In this document: positions 15,837 to 26,909 of the stretch, one piece after another | Layout: each line of letters opens with the position of its first letter | Position numbering within the stretch: position 1 is the first letter of the stretch | NCBI RefSeq assembly: GCF_000723205.1 | Contig: NZ_HG315671.1 | Coordinates: 198,851-262,850 of the forward strand | DNA from: Formosa agariphila KMM 3901 | GTDB taxonomy: Bacteria > Bacteroidota > Bacteroidia > Flavobacteriales > Flavobacteriaceae | Length of the DNA: 64,000 bases | Direction of reading: 5' to 3' | The notes under the pieces: model-generated | Told to the model about the DNA's origin: nothing | The model's database searches: none | What the model saw: only the letters and a program-made list of their open reading frames with translations | Translations under genes and position numbers: made by a program

Positions 15837-16286
15837 ATGGAAAATATTTTTGATGATACTTATTTTATGAAGAAAGCGTTTCAGGAAGCTGAGACTGCCT
15901 TCGATAAAGGCGAAATTCCTGTTGGAGCTGTAATTGTTATAGATAATAAAATTATTGCAAGAGCTCATAATTTAACCGAAACCTTAACCGATGTTACAGC
16001 ACATGCAGAAATGCAAGCCATTACAGCAGCTGCTAATTATTTAGGTGGTAAATATCTTAAAAAATGTACGTTGTATGTCACCTTAGAACCTTGTCAGATG
16101 TGTGGTGGTGCCTTGTATTGGAGTCAGATTTCTAAAATAGTGTATGGCGCAAGAGACGAAGATCGCGGTTGTATAAATTTAAATACAAAGTTGCATCCTA
16201 AAACCATTGTTAAAGGCGGTGTTATGGCAGAAGAGGCTTCGGCGTTAATGAAGCGGTTTTTTGTTGAAAAACGAAACTTGAATTAA
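15837..16286 (+). CDS. tadA: tRNA-specific adenosine deaminase
   Basis: Converts A34 to inosine in the tRNA-Arg(ACG) wobble position; 149 aa from the ATG at 15837. The zinc site is complete: HAEMQAI (His and catalytic Glu) and PCQMCGGALYWSQI (two Cys). An upstream extension of the reading frame to 15699 exists, but it runs through dxs and lacks family similarity, so the ATG giving MENIFDDTYFMKKAF was chosen. A -7-like box TATTTTTA is at 15825-15832, only four bases before the ATG, so the message may be nearly leaderless. Its stop codon overlaps that of the convergent 16283 gene. Confidence 0.94.
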   Translation: MENIFDDTYFMKKAFQEAETAFDKGEIPVGAVIVIDNKIIARAHNLTETLTDVTAHAEMQAITAAANYLGGKYLKKCTLYVTLEPCQMCGGALYWSQISKIVYGARDEDRGCINLNTKLHPKTIVKGGVMAEEASALMKRFFVEKRNLN

Positions 16287-16522
16287 AGTTTTCTTTCGTC
16301 ACCTTCTTTTTCTCGCATCTTTTCTAAATTCTCCTTAGTCAGCATATAATCTTTAGGGTCTTTGTTTTTCCATCGGTAATAAGAAAATATAGGGAACACA
16401 ACTAAAAATAACCCCACAACTCCAAAGCCAATAAGTTTTTCAGAGTAAGGCAAGTCAAAAATTAAACCTGAGAAAATACTTCCAAAGGCAAGAAGACCTA
16501 ATATAATGATGAGTTGCTTCAT
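16283..16522 (-). CDS. Small two-segment membrane protein, function unknown
   Basis: A 79-aa protein with two hydrophobic segments (about 3-22 and 31-49) followed by a charged cytoplasmic tail (YYRWKNKDPKDYM … EKMREKEGDERKL). Not recognised beyond a general resemblance to small conserved flavobacterial membrane proteins. Its stop codon overlaps the tadA stop codon on the opposite strand (tail to tail), leaving no room for a terminator. Confidence 0.6.
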   Translation of the reverse strand: MKQLIIILGLLAFGSIFSGLIFDLPYSEKLIGFGVVGLFLVVFPIFSYYRWKNKDPKDYMLTKENLEKMREKEGDERKL

Positions 16523-16711
16523 GTTAATTTGTACTATTTATTAATTGATATTTATAAGCCGTTAAAAGTACCAATTAGTTATAACTATTTAGTCGTTTGC
16601 CTCGCTTATAATATTAAATGCGATACTATTTAATATGGTTTCGGTGTTAAGTGATGTAGTGTGGATTTATAGGATTGGCGTAACTATTTGAAGTTTATTA
16701 CTCTTATAACT

Positions 16712-18499
16712 TTAACTTGTAAATTCTATAAGTTGATGTCTATAGGCCGTTAAAAGCTTCGATTTAGAGATGTAGCCATAGTATTTTTCATTTTTAATTA
16801 CTGGTAAATTCCATGCGCCGCTTGTTTTAAATTTATCCATAATTACGTTCATGGAATCTTTATCGTAATCAATTAGACTTACAGGTACTTGCATTAGGTT
16901 TGAGACATTAACGGTGTCGTACTTATCTATGTCAAACATAATATGTCTAATGTCGTCTAACCTTAACGATCCTAAAAATTCATGGTTGTCATTAACAACA
17001 GGAAAGTGGTTTCGTGATGATTTAGACACTGCATTTTTTAAAATATGCCCAAGTTTCATATCGGGTTTTAAAATGATAAAATTTTTTTCAATAACCTTAT
17101 CAATATCCAAAACCATGAGTACATTTTTATCTTTATCGTGTGTCATAAGTTCACCACGTTCGGCCAATTTCATGGTATAAATAGAGTGAGATACATAGTG
17201 TTTTGTAATGGCAAACGAAATGGCAGAAACTATCATTAAAGGCACAAATAACTCGTAACCACTTGTAATTTCAGCAATAAGGAAAATCGCTGTAAGCGGG
17301 GCATGAAGTACGCCTGCCATGAGTCCGGTCATGCCAATAAGTGTAAAATTGGTTTCGGAGACATGAAAACCAAATCCTATATTGTTAATTATTTTAGCGC
17401 ATGCATGTCCTAATGTAGAGCCCATAACAAGCGTTGGGATAAAAATACCACCTACACCTCCGGCTCCAAAAGTAGTGGTCATGGCAATGGCTTTAAATGC
17501 CGAAATCCCTAAAAGCAGAAGAATAACAATCCAAATGTTTGATAAATCTACATTAAAAGGCGTGTGCCCAATGGCAGTGATGTGATCGCCTTTTAAAAGA
17601 TTATTCATAAGGCCGTAACCTTCACCGTAAAGTTGAGGAATAAAATACAACATGGTACCAATGGCAACACCTCCTATTAAAAGACGCAAAGCCCGACTTT
17701 CAAATTGCTTAAAGAAGGCTGTAATGGCGAAAAATACTTTCGAAAAATAGATAGATGCCAATGCAGTTACCAAACCTAGCAGGATGTAAAACGGGATGTC
17801 TTCAACCATAAATTGTTCTATCAATTTAAAATTAAGTAGAACATCGGTTCCTAAAAACAAATAGGAGGTGACCACAGCCGAAATAGACGCTAGTAAAAGC
17901 GGAACTAAAGAAACAAAAGCAATATCCAGGCTAAAAATTTCGACAGCAAAAACTATTGCTGCTAACGGCGCTTTAAACATGGAAGCCATAGCGCCGGCAG
18001 CCGCACAACCTATTAAAAGCATTCTGGTTTTTGTATTCATATGAAACAATTGGGCGGTGTTGGAACCCAATGCTGCACCTATACTAACGGCAGGCCCTTG
18101 TAATCCTACAGATCCCCCAAATCCAGCAGTTAATGGCGCTGTAATTAAAGAGGCGTAAATATTATATCTAGGAATGATACCGTTGAGTTTTGAAATGGCA
18201 TGCAAAGTTGATGAAATACCGTGTCCGATATGTTTTTTTAGCCAGGTTTGTTTAATAATGTAAACCAGTAAAAGACCAATAATTGGAAGTACAAAGTATA
18301 AGGCGCTTTCTGAATCTTTAAATATATCTAAGTCAAAAAGTGAACGAATAAAATAGGTGAGGTTTTTAAGAATTACCGTGCCCATTCCTGATAAAAAGCC
18401 AATAAGTATACTAAGGATATAAACAAACTGCCGTTCGGAAATATGTTTGTATTTCCAAATTAAAAATTGGCGAAGAAGGGGTTTTGTGCTAAATGGCAT
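16712..18499 (-). CDS. CLC-family chloride channel/antiporter with CBS pair, gating Glu replaced by Gln
   Basis: Membrane chloride transport protein (595 aa) with a CLC core (about 20-440) and two C-terminal CBS domains (about 450-590). In the key selectivity motif the sequence is GGSVGLQGPAVSIG. Gln134 (codon CAA) stands where the gating glutamate (E148 of the E. coli antiporter) is expected. The first motif reads GHGISST (92-98), with Ser instead of the usual Pro. At the second acidic site the sequence is VEIFSLD: Glu187 is kept, and the position of E203 is Ile. Known E-to-Q changes at the gate give pH-insensitive, uncoupled transport, so this copy may conduct differently from its neighbour. 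It lies 49 bases downstream of the paralogue at 18549 and is probably co-transcribed. Confidence 0.88.
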   Translation of the reverse strand: MPFSTKPLLRQFLIWKYKHISERQFVYILSILIGFLSGMGTVILKNLTYFIRSLFDLDIFKDSESALYFVLPIIGLLLVYIIKQTWLKKHIGHGISSTLHAISKLNGIIPRYNIYASLITAPLTAGFGGSVGLQGPAVSIGAALGSNTAQLFHMNTKTRMLLIGCAAAGAMASMFKAPLAAIVFAVEIFSLDIAFVSLVPLLLASISAVVTSYLFLGTDVLLNFKLIEQFMVEDIPFYILLGLVTALASIYFSKVFFAITAFFKQFESRALRLLIGGVAIGTMLYFIPQLYGEGYGLMNNLLKGDHITAIGHTPFNVDLSNIWIVILLLLGISAFKAIAMTTTFGAGGVGGIFIPTLVMGSTLGHACAKIINNIGFGFHVSETNFTLIGMTGLMAGVLHAPLTAIFLIAEITSGYELFVPLMIVSAISFAITKHYVSHSIYTMKLAERGELMTHDKDKNVLMVLDIDKVIEKNFIILKPDMKLGHILKNAVSKSSRNHFPVVNDNHEFLGSLRLDDIRHIMFDIDKYDTVNVSNLMQVPVSLIDYDKDSMNVIMDKFKTSGAWNLPVIKNEKYYGYISKSKLLTAYRHQLIEFTS

Positions 18500-18548
18500 A
18501 GTATAAAAATACTAAAAAAAACTCGTAATTAGATTTCGTTTTCAGGCG

Positions 18549-20342
18549 TTAGCTTGTGAAATTAATAAGCTGACGACGATACGCGGTAAGTAATTTTGAT
18601 TTAGAAATGAATCCGATATATTTATCATCTCTAATAACCGGTAAGTTCCATGCACCAGAATCTTGAAACTTCTTCATAATATCTTTCATCCTGTCGTTGT
18701 GTAAATCGATGATTTCTGGTGGCGCTTGCATCACATCACGTGCTACCACTTCTTTATATAAGGTTTGATCGAACATAATAGGTCTAATATCATCCAGCAG
18801 AATAATACCCTCAATTTTTTTAGTCTTCACATTAATAACAGGGAATATGTTTCGATTAGATTTTACCACAGCTTTATGCACGATGTCGCCTAAGTTCATA
18901 TCTGGGCTAACTTTTACAAACTTGGTTTCAATTAAAGCTTCAATATTCATTAACGTTAATACAGCTTGATCTTTGTCGTGCGTAATTAAATCCCCTTTTC
19001 TAGCCAACTCCATGCTGTACACAGAATATGGTAAGAAGTATTTGGTAACAATAAAACAAATAACAACCGTAATCATTAACGGGATAAATAATTTATAACC
19101 ACCAGTTAATTCTGCAATTAAGAAAATAGCGGTTAGTGGGGCTTGTAAGACACCTCCAAGAACACCTGCCATACCAACTAGTGTGAAATTACTCTCGGAT
19201 AAATGCAGCTTAAAAAAGCCTAAAGTATTTATGAATTTAGCAAACCCGAAGCCTAAAACAGAGCCCATGAACAGACTAGGAGAGAAGATACCACCAATAC
19301 CACCGGCTCCAAAAGTAAGCGCACTTGCTATCACTTTAAATATTATTAATCCTAATAATAAAGCTAGAATGGCCCAATTGTTTGTAATGTCTATATGTAA
19401 GAAGTTGTCGGTAACAACATCGTTAAAATTACCAGTAACCATATTGTTTATCACTTCAAATCCTTCACCATAAAGTGGTGGAATAAAAAATACGATAACA
19501 CCTAGACCTATTCCTCCAATTAGTAATCGTTTAATAGGCGACTTAATGTTGTCAAATAAATCGTGAAAGAAGGCATAAACCTTAGTGAAGTAAATGGATG
19601 TTAGTGCTGCTAAAATACCAAAGATTATAAAAAAAGGAACTTGTTCGAGTGTGAAAACATCAACCAATTGGAACGGTAAAATCGTATCTGAACCGTAGAA
19701 AAAATACGATAATAAAACACCCGAAATGGACGATATTAGAAGCGGTAATAAAGAGATTAACGTTAGGTCTAAACTAAACACTTCAATCGCAAAAATTATG
19801 GCTGCAATGGGAGCTTTAAAAATACAAGCTATAGCACCGGCCGCTGCACACCCCATTAATAAAGTACGTGTTGCTTGGTTGGTATGAAACAATCTAGAGA
19901 TGTTAGAGCTTATCGCAGCTGCAGTAGATACCGTTGGTCCTTCTAAACCTACAGATCCACCAAATCCGACCGTTAAAGGAGCGGTTAACAATGCTGAAAA
20001 CATTTGATATTGTCTCATAATTCCTTTTTTCTTCGCAATGGCGCGAAGTGTCGAAGGAATTCCATGACCAAATTCTTGGCGAACAACATATTTTTTTACC
20101 AAATACGTTAAAGTTAAACCTACTAGAGGAAACAGAAAGTAAAACGGGTGATGGTAGCCACTAACCACTTTAGTTTCTATGAGATGTTGAATGTAGTGCG
20201 TAGAATTTTTAAGAATTACAGCACCTAAACCTGCAATTAAACCGACAACAATACTTAAAAAATACACAAAATTCCTATGGCTAACATGTTTCGTTTTCCA
20301 AAGAAGAAATCTTGTAAGCAGTGATTTTTTTTGAGTTGGCAT
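18549..20342 (-). CDS. CLC-family chloride channel/antiporter with CBS pair
   Basis: Paralogue (597 aa) of the downstream gene; the two align almost without gaps over the first 190 residues. It keeps the canonical GLEGP motif with gating Glu134, GHGIPST at 92-98 and Glu187 in FAIEVFSLD, with Val at the E203 position. The C-terminal CBS domains (about 450-595) suggest control by a nucleotide ligand, as known for CLC-CBS proteins. The pair probably arose by tandem duplication, after which the downstream copy lost the gate glutamate. The gene starts 14 bases before the aspS terminator hairpin, so it needs its own promoter or read-through; none was clear. Confidence 0.9.
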   Translation of the reverse strand: MPTQKKSLLTRFLLWKTKHVSHRNFVYFLSIVVGLIAGLGAVILKNSTHYIQHLIETKVVSGYHHPFYFLFPLVGLTLTYLVKKYVVRQEFGHGIPSTLRAIAKKKGIMRQYQMFSALLTAPLTVGFGGSVGLEGPTVSTAAAISSNISRLFHTNQATRTLLMGCAAAGAIACIFKAPIAAIIFAIEVFSLDLTLISLLPLLISSISGVLLSYFFYGSDTILPFQLVDVFTLEQVPFFIIFGILAALTSIYFTKVYAFFHDLFDNIKSPIKRLLIGGIGLGVIVFFIPPLYGEGFEVINNMVTGNFNDVVTDNFLHIDITNNWAILALLLGLIIFKVIASALTFGAGGIGGIFSPSLFMGSVLGFGFAKFINTLGFFKLHLSESNFTLVGMAGVLGGVLQAPLTAIFLIAELTGGYKLFIPLMITVVICFIVTKYFLPYSVYSMELARKGDLITHDKDQAVLTLMNIEALIETKFVKVSPDMNLGDIVHKAVVKSNRNIFPVINVKTKKIEGIILLDDIRPIMFDQTLYKEVVARDVMQAPPEIIDLHNDRMKDIMKKFQDSGAWNLPVIRDDKYIGFISKSKLLTAYRRQLINFTS

Positions 20343-20355
20343 AATTAAAGTTTAA

Positions 20356-20377
20356 AAATCCCGCATAGGCGGGATTT
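20356..20377 (-). terminator. aspS terminator
   Basis: AAATCCCGC (20356-20364) pairs with GCGGGATTT (20369-20377) across a four-base ATAG loop. On the minus strand it is followed by a short T-run. It lies seven bases beyond the aspS stop codon. Confidence 0.85.
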
Positions 20378-20383
20378 AATTTT

Positions 20384-22138
20384 TTATGATTTTATGTTTA
20401 ATTTTAAGCTAAGCTCGTCAAGCTGTTCATCGTCTATTCTTGATGGCGCATCAATCATAACATCTCGACCAGAATTGTTTTTTGGGAATGCAATAAAATC
20501 CCGAATGGTTTCTTGTCCGCCTAAAATTGCTACCAAGCGGTCTAGACCAAATGCTAACCCACCGTGTGGTGGTGCACCATATTCAAAAGCGTCCATTAAG
20601 AATCCGAATTGTGCTCTTGCATCTTCTTCAGAGAAGCCTAAGTGTTTTAACATGATAGCTTGCGTCGCTTTATCGTGAATACGAATAGAACCTCCTCCAA
20701 TTTCATTACCATTTAAAACTAAATCGTAAGCATTGGCTTTTACTTCTCCAGGATTAGTATCTAATAATTCTATTTGTCCTGGTTTTGGAGATGTAAATGG
20801 GTGGTGCATGGCGTGGTAACGCTCAGTGTCTTCATCCCATTCTAAAAGCGGGAAGTCCATAACCCATAGCGGAGCAAATACTTTAGGGTCTCTTAATCCT
20901 AAACGTTCTGCTAACTCCATACGTAAGGCGCTTAATTGTGCGCGCACTTTATCTTTTGGTCCAGAAAGTACACACACTAAATCGCCTGCTTTGGCATTTG
21001 TAATTTCAGCCCATTTTGCTAAATCGTCTTGATCGTAAAATTTATCTACAGAAGATTTAAATGATCCATCGTCATTACAACGCGAATAAATCATACCTAA
21101 AGCTCCAACTTGCGGACGCTTTACCCATTCGATTAATTTGTCTATTTCTTTACGAGTGTAACTGTTTCCGCCAGGAACTGCTATACCAACAACAAGTTCG
21201 GCATCATTAAAAACTTTAAAGTCTTTATGTTGTGTTACCGCGTTTAATTCTCCAAACTCCATTCCGAAACGGATGTCTGGTTTATCGTTTCCGTATAAAC
21301 GCATCGCATCGTCGTAAAGCATTCTTGGGAATTTTTCAATCTCTACACCATTAACTTCTTTAAGTAAGTGACGTGTTAACCCTTCAAATACATCTAAAAT
21401 ATCGTCTTGCTCTACAAACGCCATTTCACAGTCTATTTGTGTAAATTCTGGCTGTCTGTCGGCACGTAAATCCTCATCTCTAAAACACTTTACAATTTGA
21501 AAATATTTATCCATACCTCCAACCATAAGCAATTGTTTAAAGGTTTGTGGCGATTGTGGTAAAGCGTAAAATTGTCCTTCGTTCATTCTAGAAGGCACAA
21601 CAAAATCACGAGCCCCTTCTGGAGTCGATTTAATTAAGTATGGTGTTTCCACTTCAATAAAGTCTTGATTAGAAAGGAAATTTCTAACCTCTTGAGTTAC
21701 TTTATGACGGAAAATTAAGTTGTTTTTTACAGGATTACGACGGATATCTAAGTAACGATATTTCATGCGTAATTCTTCCCCACCATCGGTTTTATCGTCA
21801 ATAGTAAAAGGAGGCGTTAAAGAAGTATTTAAAATTGTTAATTCAGAAACTAAAATTTCAATATCTCCAGTAGGAATATTTGGGTTTTTAGAATCACGCT
21901 CTATAACTGTTCCCTTAACTTGAATAACGTACTCACGACCCAATTTCTGAGCCTGATCCATCATGGCTTTAGGTGTGCGTTCTTCATCAAAAATAAGTTG
22001 AGTAATACCGTAACGGTCGCGTAAATCTACCCAAACCATAAATCCTTTGTCACGTACTTTTTGTACCCAACCTGAAAGTGTTACTTCATTATTTATATGA
22101 GACGATCTTAGTTCGCCACAATTATTACTTCTATACAT
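20384..22138 (-). CDS. aspS: Aspartyl-tRNA synthetase
   Basis: Charges tRNA-Asp with aspartate in the cytosol; class II synthetase of bacterial type (584 aa). An N-terminal OB-fold anticodon domain (about 1-110, with [20 protein letters not shown]) is followed by the catalytic core (motif 2 [18 protein letters not shown], motif 3 [15 protein letters not shown]) with the bacterial GAD insert between. The reading frame can be extended seven codons to a TTG at 22159, but ATG at 22138 ([10 protein letters not shown]) matches the family start. A -7 box TAAATTTG is visible on the minus strand at 22157-22164, inside that extension, so the longer start is unlikely. Confidence 0.97.
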   Translation of the reverse strand: MYRSNNCGELRSSHINNEVTLSGWVQKVRDKGFMVWVDLRDRYGITQLIFDEERTPKAMMDQAQKLGREYVIQVKGTVIERDSKNPNIPTGDIEILVSELTILNTSLTPPFTIDDKTDGGEELRMKYRYLDIRRNPVKNNLIFRHKVTQEVRNFLSNQDFIEVETPYLIKSTPEGARDFVVPSRMNEGQFYALPQSPQTFKQLLMVGGMDKYFQIVKCFRDEDLRADRQPEFTQIDCEMAFVEQDDILDVFEGLTRHLLKEVNGVEIEKFPRMLYDDAMRLYGNDKPDIRFGMEFGELNAVTQHKDFKVFNDAELVVGIAVPGGNSYTRKEIDKLIEWVKRPQVGALGMIYSRCNDDGSFKSSVDKFYDQDDLAKWAEITNAKAGDLVCVLSGPKDKVRAQLSALRMELAERLGLRDPKVFAPLWVMDFPLLEWDEDTERYHAMHHPFTSPKPGQIELLDTNPGEVKANAYDLVLNGNEIGGGSIRIHDKATQAIMLKHLGFSEEDARAQFGFLMDAFEYGAPPHGGLAFGLDRLVAILGGQETIRDFIAFPKNNSGRDVMIDAPSRIDDEQLDELSLKLNIKS

Positions 22139-22182
22139 ATCTAAATTTTTGCTGTGCAAATTTAATGAAGATAAATGATTAT

Positions 22183-22225
22183 AAACTAAAAAATCCGAAG
22201 CATTATACTTCGGATTTTTTAGTTT
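22183..22225 (-). terminator. Terminator of the RND efflux operon
   Basis: Perfect 18-base arms (22183-22200 and 22208-22225) enclose a seven-base loop. On the minus strand the right arm ends in a T-run. It lies 17 bases after the RND permease stop codon and ahead of the aspS promoter, insulating the two. Confidence 0.9.
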
Positions 22226-22242
22226 GTTATTTAAACGTAATG

Positions 22243-25200
22243 TTAGGTATTTACAGAAACGATACGTTTTTTAGATAACCATACCTTAAATTTTGTAATT
22301 AGGTAGAAAAATACCGGTACAACAATCAAGGTTAGGAATGTAGCTACAAATAGTCCGTAAATTACAGTCCAAGCTAAAGGTCCCCAGAATACCACGTTAT
22401 CTCCTCCAATATAAATGTTAGGATTAAAATCGCTAACCAATGTAAAGAAGTTAATATTTAATCCGATTGCTAATGGAATAAGTCCTAAAATAGTTGTGAT
22501 TGCTGTTAATAATACGGGACGTAAACGTGCTTTTCCTGCTTGTACAATACACTCGTAAAAATCATCATGTTCTAAGTATTCATCATCATTTAAACCTAAT
22601 TGAATTTTCTTTCTGTCTATAAGCAGTTGGGCGTAATCTAGAAGTACAACTCCGTTGTTTACTACAATACCTGCTAGTGATATAATTCCCATCATGGTCA
22701 TCATAATCACAAAAGCATCTCCGGTAATTACTAATCCACCAAATACTCCGATAAAACTTAAGAAAATAGCCAACATAATTATTCCTGGCTTAGATACCGA
22801 ATTGAATTGGAAAATCAGGATGAAAAAGATAAGCGATAGTCCAGTGAAGAATGCACCTAATAAAAATTTCATTTGCTTATTTTGCTCTTCAATCTGACCT
22901 GTGTAATCAATTTTCACATCGGCAGGTAAATTAGTGAACGTTTTCATTTCTCTTTGTATCTGACTCACAATAGCTGCGGCGTCTGTATATCCAGGAGATA
23001 AAGCAGAATACACAGTTACCACACGTTTTGTGTCTTTGTGTTTAATGGCATTATAACCTGAAGTGTTGCTTTGTTTTGCTACAGCCGACACCGGGATTTC
23101 TTTAATTTTCCCCGTATTGTCTCTAAATGTAATTTTCTGATTAAAAATGGCACTTGTGTTATATCTATTGGCTTCATTAAAACGCACATAGATATCGTAA
23201 TCGTCTCCGTCTTCTTTGTAAACACCAGCTTTACTACCAAAAATAGAATTACGTAACTGTGTTCCTACTTGACTAGCACTAACGCCTAGTTCTCCAGATT
23301 TTGCACGGTCTACTTCTACCAACATGGTTGGTTTGCCTTTGTTAACATCAATCTTTAATTCGTCGATACCTGCGATATTTTTTTCGTTGATAAAATCGCG
23401 CATGTTTTGAGCTAAACCTATAAGTTGATCGTAATCGTTTCCTTCTATTTCAATATTAATAGGAGAACCTGCTGGCGGTCCGTTTTGATCTTTTTCAACA
23501 GAAATTAAAACTCCAGGATAAATACCAACTAATGCTTTTTGTACTTTTTGACGTAGTAATTCACTATCTGCACCACGTCTAAATTTGTACTCACGCATAG
23601 ACGCTGTAATTTTAGCTTTATGAGGCATTTCTGCTGCCGAACCTCCATCGGTTTGTGGATTTCCAGCACCTTCACCAACTTGCGAAACGGCACTTTCTAC
23701 TAAGAAATTATAGTCGCCATCTTTATATTCGTCATCATCGAGAACGGCGTATACTTTTTTCTCTATTTCCTTAGTGATTGTATTTGTTTTTTCGATATCA
23801 GTTCCTTCAGGATATTCTATATATACAATAATCTGATTGGGTTTGTTATCTGGAAAAAATTCAACTTTAGTACGTTGAGATGCTAAGGAAGCACCAAAAG
23901 CGATAAATGAAACAATTAAACCTACAAACGTAATAATGGTAATAAATGCAGGCCACTTTTTGCTAAGGGCACGACGTAATTCACGTTCGTACAGATTCTC
24001 GAACTTAACCAAGATTTTAGTTTGGAAGGTGTTTGCCATTTTACGTAAAAACAATCTGTAAATCCATAGCATAGCTGAGGTGAAAAGCATTAATCCTCCT
24101 AATCCTCTGTAGTCTCCTCCAAATATTAAAATAAGTATACCAATTGCCGAAACAATACTTGTTACTGTAATAATATTCTTTAAAGGCATATCGACATCTT
24201 CAATAGTCATGAATTTAGATACCAATACCGAGTTAAAGAAAATGGCAACGATTAGGGAAGACCCTAGTACGGTTGATAGTGTAATAGGAAGAAGAATCAT
24301 AAATTTTCCCATAACTCCAGGCCAAAGTCCTAGCGGAATAAACGCGGCCACTGTAGTTGCTGTAGAAATGATAATTGGGAAAGCAATTTCGCCAATACCA
24401 ACTTTAGCAGCTTTCTTTCGGCTCATGCCTTCCTCGTCCATTAAACGATATACGTTTTCTACAACCACAATACCGTTATCTACTAGCATTCCTAGTCCCA
24501 TAATAAGACCAAACAATACCATAGTGTTTAATGTGTAACCCAAGAAGTCTAATATCATTAAAGACATAAACATAGACATCGGGATGGCGAACCCTACAAA
24601 AAGTGCATTTTTAAATCCTAAGAAGAACATTAATACTGTAATTACAAGGATAACACCAAAAATAATATTGTTTACCAAATCGTCTACTGCCCCAATAGTA
24701 ACCGAAGATTGGTCGTTTGTAATAGTTACGGTTAAATCTGCTGGGAATACATTTTCTTTGGTATCGGCAACAATTTGTTGAATTTGTTCTGCAGCATCTA
24801 CCATGTTTTTTCCTGCTCGTTTTTTAACATCTAACATTACAACACGGTGTCCGAATTCTCGAGCATACGTTGTTCTGTCTTTTTCTTTAAACGAGACGCT
24901 AGCGACATCTTTCAAGTAAATAGGGTTGCCGTTATCGGCTTTAATAACAAAATTATTAAGCAATTCAGGGTCTTCAACTTCACCTAAAATTCGAATAGTA
25001 CGGCGTTGTCCGCTAGTAATTAAATTTCCGGCAGACATGGTTACGTTTCCTCCACGAACGGTATTAATAACATCGTCGAAACTCACCTGGGCAGCCATCA
25101 TTTTATAAATATCTACCGCAATTTCTACTTCCTTTTCTTGAGCACCACGAATGTCTACTTGCTTAATTTCTGCAAGGTCTTCAATTTCATCTTGAAGATA

Positions 25201-25722
25201 TTCACCAAAATCTTTTAATTTATCTACTGGATAATCTCCAGAGATGTTAATGTTAAGAATTGGCATTTCTTCCGATAGGTTTAAATCGAACGCATTAGGC
25301 TCTACCTTAGCATCGTTAAATGTAGGCCAGTCTTCGCCAGCGGTTTCAGAATCTATTTCGTCTTTAACCTTTTGTTTTGCAGCTTCAACAGAAATATCTT
25401 CGTCGAATTCTACAATAATCATAGAGTAATCTTCCTGAGATGTAGATGTGATTTCTACGACATTACTTATGGTTTTTAACTTGTCTTCTAAAGGGTCTGT
25501 TATTAGTTTTTCAATATCTTCTGCAGTGTTTCCAGGATATATTGAACTCACGTATATTTTTGTTTCTACAACTTCTGGGAAACTTTCACGAGGCATGTGG
25601 TAATAAGCAGTAATTCCTAAATAGAAAATTACAGCCATTAACACATATATCGTGGTTTTGTTATTAATTGCCCACGACGACATTCCGAATTCTTTGTCGA
25701 TTTTCTTTTTGTGTTTTGTCAT
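22243..25722 (-). CDS. RND-family efflux permease
   Basis: Inner-membrane proton-driven pump subunit of the AcrB/MexB superfamily (1159 aa, about 100 longer than AcrB). Two homologous halves each contain six membrane segments and large periplasmic loops. The proton-relay aspartate is at 415 in [20 protein letters not shown] (405-424), but only one Asp is present where AcrB has two. An extra pair of hydrophobic segments (about 525-570) lies between the halves and accounts for part of the added length. The ORF starts [12 protein letters not shown] before the first membrane helix. It is the last gene of the TetR-OMF-MFP-RND operon, nine bases after the adaptor gene. Substrates are unknown. Confidence 0.93.
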   Translation of the reverse strand: MTKHKKKIDKEFGMSSWAINNKTTIYVLMAVIFYLGITAYYHMPRESFPEVVETKIYVSSIYPGNTAEDIEKLITDPLEDKLKTISNVVEITSTSQEDYSMIIVEFDEDISVEAAKQKVKDEIDSETAGEDWPTFNDAKVEPNAFDLNLSEEMPILNINISGDYPVDKLKDFGEYLQDEIEDLAEIKQVDIRGAQEKEVEIAVDIYKMMAAQVSFDDVINTVRGGNVTMSAGNLITSGQRRTIRILGEVEDPELLNNFVIKADNGNPIYLKDVASVSFKEKDRTTYAREFGHRVVMLDVKKRAGKNMVDAAEQIQQIVADTKENVFPADLTVTITNDQSSVTIGAVDDLVNNIIFGVILVITVLMFFLGFKNALFVGFAIPMSMFMSLMILDFLGYTLNTMVLFGLIMGLGMLVDNGIVVVENVYRLMDEEGMSRKKAAKVGIGEIAFPIIISTATTVAAFIPLGLWPGVMGKFMILLPITLSTVLGSSLIVAIFFNSVLVSKFMTIEDVDMPLKNIITVTSIVSAIGILILIFGGDYRGLGGLMLFTSAMLWIYRLFLRKMANTFQTKILVKFENLYERELRRALSKKWPAFITIITFVGLIVSFIAFGASLASQRTKVEFFPDNKPNQIIVYIEYPEGTDIEKTNTITKEIEKKVYAVLDDDEYKDGDYNFLVESAVSQVGEGAGNPQTDGGSAAEMPHKAKITASMREYKFRRGADSELLRQKVQKALVGIYPGVLISVEKDQNGPPAGSPINIEIEGNDYDQLIGLAQNMRDFINEKNIAGIDELKIDVNKGKPTMLVEVDRAKSGELGVSASQVGTQLRNSIFGSKAGVYKEDGDDYDIYVRFNEANRYNTSAIFNQKITFRDNTGKIKEIPVSAVAKQSNTSGYNAIKHKDTKRVVTVYSALSPGYTDAAAIVSQIQREMKTFTNLPADVKIDYTGQIEEQNKQMKFLLGAFFTGLSLIFFILIFQFNSVSKPGIIMLAIFLSFIGVFGGLVITGDAFVIMMTMMGIISLAGIVVNNGVVLLDYAQLLIDRKKIQLGLNDDEYLEHDDFYECIVQAGKARLRPVLLTAITTILGLIPLAIGLNINFFTLVSDFNPNIYIGGDNVVFWGPLAWTVIYGLFVATFLTLIVVPVFFYLITKFKVWLSKKRIVSVNT

Positions 25723-25731
25723 GATTTAGGC

Positions 25732-26898
25732 TTAATATTTAATAACTTTTACTGTTTGTCCGTCTCTAACACTACGCGCACCTTCATTAATAATTTCTGT
25801 ACCCGCTTCGATACCGCTTAGTACTTCTATGATATCGCCTTGCGTTTTTCCGGTTTTAATAATTACGCGTTCTGCAACACCTTCGTCGTTAGCCTCTTTG
25901 TTTTTTACAGCATAAATATATTGTTCGCCGTTTGCGTTTTCAGAAATGATACTTAACGGAATTAATACCGCATTTTCGTTGGTGTAATCGTTAATTCTAA
26001 GTTTTGCAGTTAGGTTAGGCTTAATGTTCTTTTCTTTATTTGGTACAGCAACTTCAACTTTAAAAGTTCTGTTTGCTGGGTTAATAAAATTACTAGCCTG
26101 ACGTATTTTTGTTTCTACAGATGTTCCTAAAACTGGAAATTCAACTTTTACTTGTTTTCCTTCTACCACATCTGTGATGTAATTTTCTGGAACTTCTGTT
26201 TCGATATACATATCTTTAAGATTCACAATTCGGATTAATTGCGACTGTCCTGGCATAACAACACTACCTTGGTCTGTAATAATATCGTCGATTACACCAG
26301 AAAAAGGTGCTACAATTGTTGTTTTAGCCAATTGAGATTTTAACTGATTTACCGATTGCTCTTGAGCTTCGTACGATGATTTAGCTTGAAGAAACTGAAT
26401 TTCACTACCAATCTTTTGGTCCCAAAGACGTTTCTGACGTTCGAAAGTGGTTTCGGCTAAAGCCAATTGAATTTCCATTTGCGCCACTTGTTGTTCTAAT
26501 CCACCATCGTCTATTTTAGCTAGAGCTTGTCCTTTACTAACTGTTTGTCCTTCTTTAACAAATACATTCTGAAGAATTCCAGATGTTTCTGGGTAAATCA
26601 CAATATTTTGTTTGGTTTGCACACTTCCTTGTAATTCTAAATAGTGTACAAAGTTTTCTGAAACCGCCTTAACCGTTGTTACTAATGGTAGTTTTTTGGT
26701 GTCGTCTAGCGATTCAATTTTTTCATCGATTAATTTAATTTGATCACTTAATGCAATTTGCTGTGTTTCTAACTCTGTACGTTTGGCACGAATGTTTTCT
26801 AAGTTACCTTCGGCTAAAATTTCATCTACAGATTTTTCTTTTCCTCCGCAAGAAATGAATAGAAAAGTAAGTGCGGCTAGTGTATATATGTGTTTCAT
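25732..26898 (-). CDS. Periplasmic adaptor (membrane fusion) lipoprotein of RND pump
   Basis: A 388-aa HlyD/AcrA-type adaptor linking the RND permease to the outer-membrane channel. It has a lipoprotein signal with Cys17 (FLFISCGGKEKS), then a coiled-coil hairpin region and a biotinyl-lipoyl-like domain (VFVKEGQTVSKGQALAKIDDG near 112-132, and VAPFSGVIDD near 196). Beta-barrel and membrane-proximal domains follow (IKPNLTAKLRI, GIEAGTEIINEGARSVRDGQTVKV). An additional short coiled coil (about 30-70) precedes the usual start of the family. Gaps of 9 and 11 bases to its neighbours indicate one transcript. Confidence 0.93.
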   Translation of the reverse strand: MKHIYTLAALTFLFISCGGKEKSVDEILAEGNLENIRAKRTELETQQIALSDQIKLIDEKIESLDDTKKLPLVTTVKAVSENFVHYLELQGSVQTKQNIVIYPETSGILQNVFVKEGQTVSKGQALAKIDDGGLEQQVAQMEIQLALAETTFERQKRLWDQKIGSEIQFLQAKSSYEAQEQSVNQLKSQLAKTTIVAPFSGVIDDIITDQGSVVMPGQSQLIRIVNLKDMYIETEVPENYITDVVEGKQVKVEFPVLGTSVETKIRQASNFINPANRTFKVEVAVPNKEKNIKPNLTAKLRINDYTNENAVLIPLSIISENANGEQYIYAVKNKEANDEGVAERVIIKTGKTQGDIIEVLSGIEAGTEIINEGARSVRDGQTVKVIKY

Positions 26899-26909
26899 TG
26901 TTGTGTTTT

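Noticed and set aside
16523-16711. A hidden gene in the 189-base gap between the small membrane protein and the first CLC gene
   Set aside because: All six frames are broken by stops and no promoter or hairpin was convincing.
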